Positions 41,236-49,930 of a DNA stretch of 64,000 nucleotides are shown here, piece by piece (position 1 is the stretch's first letter; each line of letters begins with the position of its first letter). The notes under the pieces were generated by a model. That model worked only from the letters and a program-made list of their open reading frames with translations. It ran no database searches and had not been told where the DNA came from. Both the position numbers and the translations under genes were made by a program. The stretch spans positions 1 through 64,000 of the forward strand of contig WRFE01000002.1 of the NCBI GenBank assembly GCA_009778965.1, read 5' to 3'. This stretch comes from Candidatus Endomicrobium labiotermitis. GTDB taxonomy: Bacteria; Elusimicrobiota; Endomicrobiia; Endomicrobiales; Endomicrobiaceae.

Positions 41236-41284
41236 TTAAAAAACGGCTGTTCGCAAAACACTATTACGAATAACCGTTTTTCAC
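41236..41284. terminator. Terminator-like imperfect hairpin
   Basis: AAAAACGGCTGTTCG...CGAATAACCGTTTTT. Confidence 0.5.
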
Positions 41285-41297
41285 TTAGGTTTTTATA

Positions 41298-41951
41298 TTA
41301 TAAAAGCAGCGTTATCCCTACACCTACGCCCTGAACGCCCTTTTTAAAATCATTTATTACATCTTCCGTACCGGCAGTACCCGATTCAAAAGGATTGTTT
41401 ATGCCCGGCATGGCAAGATACGTATATTTGGCGTTAACTAAAAGCCAATCAACAATTTTTACGTTTATACCGCATTGAAACTGCCAAGAAAATCCGTTTG
41501 TGTCTTTTTCCTTTTGAAGATCCGCGACGCTCCATTTTAAATTAGGAGACCCCAGACCTATGCCAATACCCAAAAAAGGCGTAAGCAAACTTTTTTGAGC
41601 GTTCCAAAAGTCGTATATTAAGTTTGCAAATATTGCGGTGGATTTATATTTTATGTCCAAATTGGCATGATCCGTTTCAAAACTGTTCTCGCTGATTATT
41701 ATATACTGCCCTTCAATTCTGACCTTAGAGCCAAGCCTGTAGCCCATTGAAAAATCATAGCGCGCGCCGTCAAACATTGAATCACTTTCCGGGCTTTTAT
41801 TAAAAAAACTATCGGCAAAAGAACCTAATGCAAAATGCGAAAAAGCCTGCGACAGGCTTGCGCTTATATATACAGTGCTGTTATCTGTTTTTGCAAAAGC
41901 AGTATTTGCTAAAACTGCAAGACAAAATGCCGTTAATATTAGTTTTTTCAT
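41298..41951 (-). CDS. Outer-membrane beta-barrel protein
   Basis: Signal peptide; alternating beta pattern; PFLGIGIGLGSP. Confidence 0.65.
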   Translation of the reverse strand: MKKLILTAFCLAVLANTAFAKTDNSTVYISASLSQAFSHFALGSFADSFFNKSPESDSMFDGARYDFSMGYRLGSKVRIEGQYIIISENSFETDHANLDIKYKSTAIFANLIYDFWNAQKSLLTPFLGIGIGLGSPNLKWSVADLQKEKDTNGFSWQFQCGINVKIVDWLLVNAKYTYLAMPGINNPFESGTAGTEDVINDFKKGVQGVGVGITLLL

Positions 41952-41979
41952 GGCTCCTCCTTTTTCGGAAGAATAGTTT

Positions 41980-43266
41980 TCAATTCTCTATCTTAATTTT
42001 TACTGTTTTAGACTTAACTATGGATTTTGTAGCGTCAATCTGTTTCAATGCTTTTTCTAAGTTTTCGCGCAGAGTTTCATGCGTTATAATTATTATCTGC
42101 ACATAATCTCCGCCGCTTATGTCAGGCTGGGCAAGACTTGCTATTGATACTTTATATTTACCAAGTATCCCTGAAATTTTAGATAATACTCCCGGCTTAT
42201 CAACAACAGTAAACCTTAAATAATAAGGAGCTTTACTTTTGCCTGCCGGAGCTATTTTAATTTTCTTTTTACGGTCATAAACCACATCCGGAACTATCCC
42301 CGCGGTATTAGTCACTATAAATTTTGACAAATTAATAATGTCTGATACTACCGCGCTTGCAGCAGGGCTCTGTCCCGCGCCTTTACCGTAAAACAAAACG
42401 TCGCTTGAATCTTTTCCGCGTATTTCAACCGCATTGTATTCGTTTTCAACCGTTCCCAGCGCGTGATCCTCTTTTACAAGACATGGCTGAACGGACAAAT
42501 CTATGCCGTTTTTGGTCTGGCGCGCGGAACCTATAAGCTTAACATAGTAACCGAATTTCTTAGTCATTAAAATATCGTCAACATTCAAATCCGCTATACC
42601 TTTTACGGCTATATCTTTAACTTTTATCCAGCCGCCCCAGGCAAGAGATGCAAGTATCGCAAGCTTGTTCGCGGTATCGATTCCTTTAACGTCAAAACTC
42701 GGATCGGCTTCGGCAAAACCCGCTTTTTGCGCGCTTTTCAAGGCTTCGTCGTAAGAAACTTTATTTTTTGTCATTTCGCTTAAAATAAAATTTGTCGTGC
42801 CGTTTAATATACCTTTTATTTCAAGAATTTCTTCCGACGCCAGACCTTCGCTTAAACCCTGTACAACGGGAATAACGCCGCCTACCGACGCTTCGTAATA
42901 TACGGACTTACGGCAGCTTTGCGCCGTAGTAAAAATCTGGTCCCAGTACTTTGCCAAAACCGCTTTATTTGCGGTAACTACGTTTTTGCCGGCTTTTAGA
43001 GCTTCTAAAATAATTGTTCTCGCGGGCTCGTAGCCTCCTATAAGCTCTACTACCAAATCTATTTCCGGATCTTTTATTATGCTTCTGAAGCTTTTAACGT
43101 AAAGTTCCGGCTTGTCTATAGGATATAAATCGCAAATAGATTTAACTTTTATCAATTTGCCGACTTTTCTTAAAACTATTTTTTTATTCTCTTCCAAAAT
43201 CTTAACTACGCCTTTTCCGACAGTGCCGTAGCCAATTAAACCTACATTTATATATTTTTTTTCCAT
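41980..43266 (-). CDS. hom: Homoserine dehydrogenase
   Basis: GLIGYGTVGKGVVKIL, VTANKAVLA, GILNGTTNFILSEM; ACT domain. Confidence 0.95.
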   Translation of the reverse strand: MEKKYINVGLIGYGTVGKGVVKILEENKKIVLRKVGKLIKVKSICDLYPIDKPELYVKSFRSIIKDPEIDLVVELIGGYEPARTIILEALKAGKNVVTANKAVLAKYWDQIFTTAQSCRKSVYYEASVGGVIPVVQGLSEGLASEEILEIKGILNGTTNFILSEMTKNKVSYDEALKSAQKAGFAEADPSFDVKGIDTANKLAILASLAWGGWIKVKDIAVKGIADLNVDDILMTKKFGYYVKLIGSARQTKNGIDLSVQPCLVKEDHALGTVENEYNAVEIRGKDSSDVLFYGKGAGQSPAASAVVSDIINLSKFIVTNTAGIVPDVVYDRKKKIKIAPAGKSKAPYYLRFTVVDKPGVLSKISGILGKYKVSIASLAQPDISGGDYVQIIIITHETLRENLEKALKQIDATKSIVKSKTVKIKIEN

Positions 43267-43268
43267 AA

Positions 43269-44471
43269 TTATTTACTTCCTTTAGCATTTTTCGTAAATT
43301 TGTTTATTCTTAAAAGCGCGTCGTGAAAACGTTTGTCATGAGTTACCAAAGACATTCTTATATATCCTTCGCCGTGCTTTCCGAATCCCACGCCGGGAGA
43401 AACCGCCACGCCCGTTTCTTTTAATAAATCTTCCGCGACTTTGAGCGACCCTTGTTTTTTAAGACAGTCGGGAAGTCCCGCCCATATATACATTGTCCCT
43501 TTTGTTTCAGGCGCATGCCAGCCGATTTTTTTTAGTCCCGCGGTCATCATTTTCATTCTTCTTTCATAAGTCGCGGATATTGCTCTAACGCAATCCTGCG
43601 AACCGTTTAACGCGGCTACGCCCGCAAGCTGCATAAACGTAGGAGCGCCGTAGTCCAGAAAAGATTTGAATTTTTCCAAAGGATACAAAAGCTTTTTCGC
43701 TCCGCAAACCCAGCCGAGTCTCCAGCCCGCCATATTAAATGTTTTTGAAAAAGAATGAAATTCCAGAGCAACGTCTTTCGCGCCCGCAAACTCAAAAATC
43801 GAAGGAGCGCAGTAATCTCCGAAAGTAAGTTCAGAATAAGCGTTGTCCGAAACCAAAAGAATATTGTATTTTTTACAAAACTTTATAGCTTCTTTCCAAA
43901 AATTGTTATCTTCTACAACAGCGGCAGTCGGATTATTGGGATAATTTAAAAACATTATTTTTGCTTTTTGCGCTATTTTTTCAGGAATTTTTGTAAAATC
44001 CGGCAAAAATTTATTTTTTTCAAGCAAAGGCATAAAATGAATTTTCGCTCCTGCCAAAACCACGCCGTTAAAATGCACGGGATACGCAGGATCGCACACC
44101 AAAACGTAATCGTTCGGATTTAAATACGCCATGCATAAATGGGCAACGCCCTCTTTTGAACCTATAAGCGAAAGAATTTCATTTGCAGGGTCAAGCTCAA
44201 CGCCGAAACGTCTTGCCATCCATTCGGCTATAACTTTTCTGAACTTCGGCATCCCTTTAGCCTGCGGATACCTGTGCGTATTTTTATGATGTTTTACCGT
44301 ATCGCAAAGCCTGTCAACAATGTGAACAGGCGTCGGCAAGTCCGGATTTCCCATGCCCAAATCTATAACATCGAGATTTTTCGCATAAGCTTCGTTTTTT
44401 AAATTGTTAATTTTCGTAAAAAGATATGGAGGCAGCTTTTCCAGTTTTTTTGACGGTTCTATATTTATCAT
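43269..44471 (-). CDS. Class I/II aminotransferase (LL-DAP/alanine/aspartate-type)
   Basis: DLGMGNPDLPTP, LNYPNNPT, SFSKTFNMAGWRLGW. Confidence 0.9.
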   Translation of the reverse strand: MINIEPSKKLEKLPPYLFTKINNLKNEAYAKNLDVIDLGMGNPDLPTPVHIVDRLCDTVKHHKNTHRYPQAKGMPKFRKVIAEWMARRFGVELDPANEILSLIGSKEGVAHLCMAYLNPNDYVLVCDPAYPVHFNGVVLAGAKIHFMPLLEKNKFLPDFTKIPEKIAQKAKIMFLNYPNNPTAAVVEDNNFWKEAIKFCKKYNILLVSDNAYSELTFGDYCAPSIFEFAGAKDVALEFHSFSKTFNMAGWRLGWVCGAKKLLYPLEKFKSFLDYGAPTFMQLAGVAALNGSQDCVRAISATYERRMKMMTAGLKKIGWHAPETKGTMYIWAGLPDCLKKQGSLKVAEDLLKETGVAVSPGVGFGKHGEGYIRMSLVTHDKRFHDALLRINKFTKNAKGSK

Positions 44472-44565
44472 ATTAGATGTTGAGAAGGTGGGAGGGTGGG
44501 AAGATGGGCAAAGACTTTCTTAGCCGTTACTCATCCTCTCATCCTCTCATCATCTATTCCTCTGT

Positions 44566-44838
44566 TTATTGAATTATTTTTCTTAAAGTCGTAGTAGGCT
44601 TAAACGATACCTTTTTTCCGGGCGGAACAGGAATAACTTCGCTCGTTTTCGGGTTTCTGCCCATTCTGGCTTTGCGGTCTTTAGCTCGGAAAGAGCCCAG
44701 ACCTGACAAAGAAATGACATCACCTTTTTTTAAGCCGTCTTGAATAACTTTTACTAAAGCTTTTATAGCTTTATTTGAGTCTCCCTGAGTAAGCCCCGAT
44801 ACATCGGAGACAAGTTTAACAACATCAGGTTTTTTCAT
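44566..44838 (-). CDS. HU-family DNA-binding protein
   Basis: GLGSFRAKDRKARMGRNPKTSEVIPVPPGKKVSFKP. Confidence 0.95.
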   Translation of the reverse strand: MKKPDVVKLVSDVSGLTQGDSNKAIKALVKVIQDGLKKGDVISLSGLGSFRAKDRKARMGRNPKTSEVIPVPPGKKVSFKPTTTLRKIIQ

Positions 44839-45250
44839 CGGATAATACCTCCGCGCATAATAAACACTGCATTAAATTTTCAAAAACTCATTTATTTTAT
44901 AATAAAATTTGATAAAAAAGTCAATAATTTTTGAAGATTTCACAAAATTTTAACAATGACTTTATTTTACAATGTTTTTTTTGTTTTGTTTGCTTTGGCG
45001 CTGAATTGCATTCGTTCGTATTTTTTAAGCAATTTCAAAACTCGCTTAAAATAACAACTTTAAAGGATTACACTCAAACAGTTGAAATTGAATAATCTTA
45101 AAAAATACTCACTCATATACGCAATAATGCGCCTGTCGCAAACAAAATCGGATATTTAAAGGCAACTTCTTAGCTGCATTAATGATTTTCTTTTTAAATG
45201 GAGATTTTGTATAATTACAATCTGTAAAAATCCAAAAACAAGGAGTTTTT

Positions 45251-46609
45251 ATGAGTTCAAAAAAAATCATATTAGATGAAAAAGATTTGCCGAAACAATG
45301 GTATAACATTCAGGCGGATTTGCCTGAACCTCTCGAGCCTCCTTATAATACCCGCGCGGGAAGACCCGCAACACCTGAAGATTTGGAAGCCATTTTCCCG
45401 AAAGAAATAATTAAGCAGGAAATGAGTTCTGAAAGATATATAGACATACCTGAACCTGTCCGTGAAGCGTATAAAATATGGAGACCGTCGCCGCTTGTAA
45501 GAGCAACCAACCTCGAAAAATTTTTAGATACGCCCGCAAAAATTTATTTTAAAAATGAAGGCGTAAGCCCGTCAGGAAGCCACAAATCCAATTCGGCAAT
45601 AGCCCAGGCTTTTTATAACAAGGAAGAGGGCGTTAAAAGAATTGCCACCGAAACCGGCGCAGGACAATGGGGGTCGGCTTTGGCGATGGCATGCCAAAAG
45701 TTCGGCATAGAATGCGTTGTATATATGGTAAAAGTTTCTTTTGAACAAAAACCATACAGAAAATCTTTAATGCAGGTTTACGGAGCACAGGTTTTCTCAA
45801 GCCCTTCAAGCCAAACAGAAACCGGCAGAAAAGTTTTAACCGAAGATCCTGATAACCAAGGTTCTTTAGGTTTGGCAATTTCCGAAGCTATTGAAGATGT
45901 TTTGAATAATAAAAATTCCAAATATTCGTTAGGCAGCGTTTTAAACCATGTGGCTATGCATCAGACTATTATAGGGCTTGAGGCTAAAAAGCAGCTTGAA
46001 ATTGCAGGAGATTACCCTGATATAGTAATAGCTTGTCTTGGCGGCGGCTCAAATTTCTCCGGAACCGCGTTTCCTTTCATAATGGATAAACTTCAGGGTA
46101 AACAACCGAATTTAAAAGCAATAGCGGCTGAACCATCAGCATGCCCGAAACTTTCAAAAGGCGTTTTGGCTTACGATTACGGCGACAGTTCCGGTTTTAC
46201 GCCGGCTCTTAAAATGTATACCTTAGGACATACTTTTATGCCGGGAGGAATACATGCCGGAGGACTTAGATATCACGGAGCTTCTCCTTTGGTATCGGCT
46301 CTTGTAAAGCATAATTTAGTAGACCCTGTAACAGTAAAACAGCGCGAAGCTTTTGAAGCGGCAGTAACTTTTGCAAGAACTGAAGGAATTTTGCCTGCGC
46401 CGGAATCTGCGCACGCCATAAGAGTTGCAATACAAGAAGCTCTGAAAGCAAAAGAAGAAGGAAAATCTAAAACGATATTATTTAATTTATCCGGAAACGG
46501 TTATTTTGATTTGTCTGCTTACGACAACTATCTTTCGGGCAGCATGGTTGATTACGAATACCCGAGCGAAAAAGTATGCGAAGCGCTGACGCATTTACCT
46601 AAAATTTAA
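45251..46609 (+). CDS. trpB: Tryptophan synthase beta chain, TrpB2 type
   Basis: [45 protein letters not shown]. Confidence 0.93.
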   Translation: MSSKKIILDEKDLPKQWYNIQADLPEPLEPPYNTRAGRPATPEDLEAIFPKEIIKQEMSSERYIDIPEPVREAYKIWRPSPLVRATNLEKFLDTPAKIYFKNEGVSPSGSHKSNSAIAQAFYNKEEGVKRIATETGAGQWGSALAMACQKFGIECVVYMVKVSFEQKPYRKSLMQVYGAQVFSSPSSQTETGRKVLTEDPDNQGSLGLAISEAIEDVLNNKNSKYSLGSVLNHVAMHQTIIGLEAKKQLEIAGDYPDIVIACLGGGSNFSGTAFPFIMDKLQGKQPNLKAIAAEPSACPKLSKGVLAYDYGDSSGFTPALKMYTLGHTFMPGGIHAGGLRYHGASPLVSALVKHNLVDPVTVKQREAFEAAVTFARTEGILPAPESAHAIRVAIQEALKAKEEGKSKTILFNLSGNGYFDLSAYDNYLSGSMVDYEYPSEKVCEALTHLPKI

Positions 46610-46611
46610 AA

Positions 46612-46740
46612 AGACAGAGTGGAGTTTGAAGATTGAAGAGTGAAGATATTGTGTTTCGGCAGAGCCGAAACTTTCAATAGATTTTCGCATAGCGAAAATT
46701 CATTATCTCAACTCTACACTCTTAACTCTTCACTTTTTAA
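46612..46740. repeat. Intergenic palindromic element with two nested hairpins
   Basis: Outer arms (agtgGAGTTTGAAGattGAAGAGTGAAG / CAACTCTACACTCTTAACTCTTCACTTTTT); inner tttcggcagagccgaaa and ttttcgcatagcgaaaa. Confidence 0.7.
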
Positions 46741-46750
46741 GGAGCAGTTT

Positions 46751-47785
46751 GTGAGTAAAACAGGAATAATTTGCACTATGGGACCTGCTACGCAGTCTTT
46801 GCAGGTGTTAAGAAAAATGGCAAACGCGGGGATGACTGTCGCAAGACTTAATTTTTCACACGGCACCCATCAAGAATATGAAAAAGTTTTCAATACAATA
46901 AAAACTTTAAACAAAAAATACAAAAAAAATGTCAAAATTTTGGCTGATCTTGAAGGACCCAGGATAAGAGTCGGCGTAATTAAAGATGATAAAGTTCAAT
47001 TGAAAAAGAAGCAAAAGCTTATTCTTACAAATAAAGAAGTTTTGGGAACGAATAAGAAAATTTTTATAGACTATTCCGGCTCTTTGACAGACATAAAAAG
47101 AGGCATGGATATTTTTATTGATGACGGCAACCTGAAACTTAAGGTTTTGTCTTCAAAAAAAGACACTCTTATAACAGAAGTATGCATGGACTACGTTTTA
47201 AAAACGCACAAAGGCGTAAATATTCCTCAAGCTACGCTAAAATTTCCCCCAATGGAAGAAAAAGACCGACAGGATATGCTTTTCGCGTTAAAACACAATG
47301 TGGATTTTATAGCTAACTCTTTTGTCAGAAACGCAGATTGCATGAGACCGCTTAAAGACATTTTAAAATCGGCAAACAATACAAAATGCAAATTGATCGC
47401 CAAAATTGAAGACAGATCCGGAATACACAATCTTTTGCCTATCATTGACGTATGCGACGGAATAATGGTGGCAAGAGGCGATATGGGAATATCAATTCCG
47501 TTATGGACCGTTCCTGTTGTACAAAAATACATAATAAAAAAGTGCAGATCTCGTAAAAAATTTGTAATAACCGCTACGCAAATGCTTGAAAGCATGGTTG
47601 AAAACCCAATCCCCACAAGAGCCGAAGTTTCCGACGTTGCTAATGCCATAATAGACGGCAGCGATTATGTAATGCTTTCGGCTGAAACCGCAGTAGGAGC
47701 ATATCCCGACAAAGCGGTAGAAATGATGGGAAATATCATTAAGTTTACCGAAAAAAACAGTTACAGATTAACCGAAATGAAATAA
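46751..47785 (+). CDS. pyk: Pyruvate kinase, short form (345 aa, GTG start)
   Basis: KTGIICTMGPATQSLQVLRKMANAGMTVARLNFSHG, LADLEGPRIRVG, IMVARGDMGI, ATQMLESM; ends directly after ETAVGAYPDKAV. Confidence 0.9.
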   Translation: MSKTGIICTMGPATQSLQVLRKMANAGMTVARLNFSHGTHQEYEKVFNTIKTLNKKYKKNVKILADLEGPRIRVGVIKDDKVQLKKKQKLILTNKEVLGTNKKIFIDYSGSLTDIKRGMDIFIDDGNLKLKVLSSKKDTLITEVCMDYVLKTHKGVNIPQATLKFPPMEEKDRQDMLFALKHNVDFIANSFVRNADCMRPLKDILKSANNTKCKLIAKIEDRSGIHNLLPIIDVCDGIMVARGDMGISIPLWTVPVVQKYIIKKCRSRKKFVITATQMLESMVENPIPTRAEVSDVANAIIDGSDYVMLSAETAVGAYPDKAVEMMGNIIKFTEKNSYRLTEMK

Positions 47786-47805
47786 TTTCAGTGAGCGAGG
47801 TTTTT

Positions 47806-48216
47806 ATGACATTAGATTTATCGTCATTAAAAAAGGCCGTAACTAGGCTAAAAGAAGTTTTAATAGAATTAGAAAAAGACAATGCAAACAAATTTATCAA
47901 AGATGCTGCCATTCAAAGGTTTGAATATACGTATGAACTTTCCTATAAAATGTTACGCCGTTTTTTAGAAATTGACGAGCATGACAAACAGGAAATAAAA
48001 GAAATGGGGTTTGCTAATATTATAAGAACGGCTAGTCAACGCGGTTTGTTATTAAACGATCTTGAGAAATGGCTGGCATACAGAGAAAAACGTAATATAA
48101 CAAGCCACGTTTATGATGAAAATAAAGCAGACGATGTTATCAGCGTGATCCCCGATTTTTTAAAAGAAGCGGAATTCTTGCTGAAAAAATTATCTGAGAG
48201 ATCTAATAATATATGA
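47806..48216 (+). CDS. HEPN-type nucleotidyltransferase substrate-binding protein (HI0074-like)
   Basis: RFEYTYELSYKMLRRFL; REKRNITSHVY (RN-xxx-H). Confidence 0.88.
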   Translation: MTLDLSSLKKAVTRLKEVLIELEKDNANKFIKDAAIQRFEYTYELSYKMLRRFLEIDEHDKQEIKEMGFANIIRTASQRGLLLNDLEKWLAYREKRNITSHVYDENKADDVISVIPDFLKEAEFLLKKLSERSNNI

Positions 48217-48515
48217 GCTTGGCAATAGAAGACCGCCATTTAAAAATAATAAACGATATTTTAAATGAACATTTAAAACCTGCAAATGCGGTCGTTTATG
48301 TTTTCGGCTCAAGGACAAACGGAAAATCCGGCAAATATTCCGATTTGGATTTGGCGGTAGATTATTCGGGACAAAAACTGCCTTTTGAAATATATACGAA
48401 CTTAGTTAATTTATTTGAAAACTCCGCTTTGCCTTACAAAGTTGATATCGTTGATTTAAACGACATATCGGAACAATTTAAAAACAATATAAAAGATACT
48501 CTTATTAAATTATAA
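48213..48515 (+). CDS. Minimal nucleotidyltransferase (MNT, HI0073-like)
   Basis: VFGSRTNGKSGKYSDLDLAVDY; overlaps the HEPN ORF by 4 nt. Confidence 0.92.
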   Translation: MSLAIEDRHLKIINDILNEHLKPANAVVYVFGSRTNGKSGKYSDLDLAVDYSGQKLPFEIYTNLVNLFENSALPYKVDIVDLNDISEQFKNNIKDTLIKL

Positions 48516-48529
48516 GGATTTTCAATCTA

Positions 48530-49930
48530 ATGAAATTGTGGAACAAAATTATAGACGGCGGTAAGATTGTATATCGTTTTTTAGGCATAGAAGTCTATAA
48601 AACGCTTAAATCCTCAAGCAATGAGTCTCATTTTTTATTAAAAATAGAATTTCTTAAAAAGAAAATTTCGCCCGAAAAAACAGAATATTACATTTTAGGC
48701 ATTCCCCTATACGCAAAAAAAGACGATTCTTTTCATAAAATTCACTCTCAGGAATTTTTAAACTATATTTTAAACCAGCAGCTTGATAAAAGCAAATTTG
48801 TCCCTATAACCGATAAGCCCTATAAAAGACATGAAGACGACGTCAAATTGATAGCTTATTATTTGCCGCAGTATTATCATTTTCCTATAAATGACGAATG
48901 GCACGGCAAAGGCTTTACCGAATGGACTAATGTAACTAAAGCGCAGCCTCAATTTGTCGGCCACGAGCAGCCAAAGCTCCCCATAGATGTCGGGTTTTAC
49001 AATTTAGAAACTACAACGGCTATGAAACGCCAGATTGAATTGGCTAAAATGTACGGGATTTACGGCTGGTGTTTTTATTACTACTGGTTTTCCGGCGAAA
49101 GAGTAATGGAAAAACCGGTTCTTAATTTTCTTAACGATAAATCTTTAGATATGCCTTTTTGTCTGTTTTGGGCTAATGAAAACTGGACCCGTAACTGGGG
49201 AGAAAAAGACTCTAATTTAAAAACAAAACTTTATGACGCTAATATACAAGACGGCGACTCGGAAAAATTTATGCGGGACGCGCTGCCGTTAATGAAAGAC
49301 AGCCGTTATATAAAAATCAACAATAAGCCTGTATTAATTATCTACAAAATACACTCCGACAACAAAGAACAATTAAAACAGTTTATTGCGCAAATCCGCG
49401 CCATAGCGCGTAAAAACGGCTTTAACGATTTGTATTTGATGAATGTCAGAGATTACAAAAGCAGCACGGATTCCGTATCTGACTGCGGTTTTGACGCGCT
49501 TGTAGAATTTCCGCCCGTAGGAATTACGCGGTTTGAATTAAAAACAGCGGACGTTAAAATTATGAATCCTTTGTTTTGTTCTAAAGTGTGGGATATGCGC
49601 CGTCTTTTAACCGAAGATTTTTATATAGACAATATAGATTTTCCGATTTTTAGAGGATGTTTCCCGTCGTGGGATAACGCCTCGCGCAAAGGATATTCCG
49701 GAGGTTCCCACGCTAACGTTTATCAGACAACTCCGGATTTATATAAAAAATGGCTAAAAAATTTGATATTATGGACAAAAGAACATAAAAACAAAGAAGA
49801 ACAATTTGTTTTTATAAACGCATGGAACGAGTGGGCTGAAGGAGCGCACCTTGAACCTGACCACAGATACGGATACGCGTATTTGCAGGCAACAAAAGAA
49901 GCTGTAACAGAAAACGGAGACGGAAAATGA
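48530..49930 (+). CDS. WbsX/GH99-like polysaccharide biosynthesis protein
   Basis: YYLPQYYHFPINDEWHGKGFTEWTNVTKAQP; FCLFWANENWTRNW; INAWNEWAEGAHLEPD. Confidence 0.9.
   Translation: MKLWNKIIDGGKIVYRFLGIEVYKTLKSSSNESHFLLKIEFLKKKISPEKTEYYILGIPLYAKKDDSFHKIHSQEFLNYILNQQLDKSKFVPITDKPYKRHEDDVKLIAYYLPQYYHFPINDEWHGKGFTEWTNVTKAQPQFVGHEQPKLPIDVGFYNLETTTAMKRQIELAKMYGIYGWCFYYYWFSGERVMEKPVLNFLNDKSLDMPFCLFWANENWTRNWGEKDSNLKTKLYDANIQDGDSEKFMRDALPLMKDSRYIKINNKPVLIIYKIHSDNKEQLKQFIAQIRAIARKNGFNDLYLMNVRDYKSSTDSVSDCGFDALVEFPPVGITRFELKTADVKIMNPLFCSKVWDMRRLLTEDFYIDNIDFPIFRGCFPSWDNASRKGYSGGSHANVYQTTPDLYKKWLKNLILWTKEHKNKEEQFVFINAWNEWAEGAHLEPDHRYGYAYLQATKEAVTENGDGK

Noticed and set aside
43755-43949. Short ORF antisense to the aminotransferase gene
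   Set aside because: Antisense to a clearly conserved coding region; no independent support.
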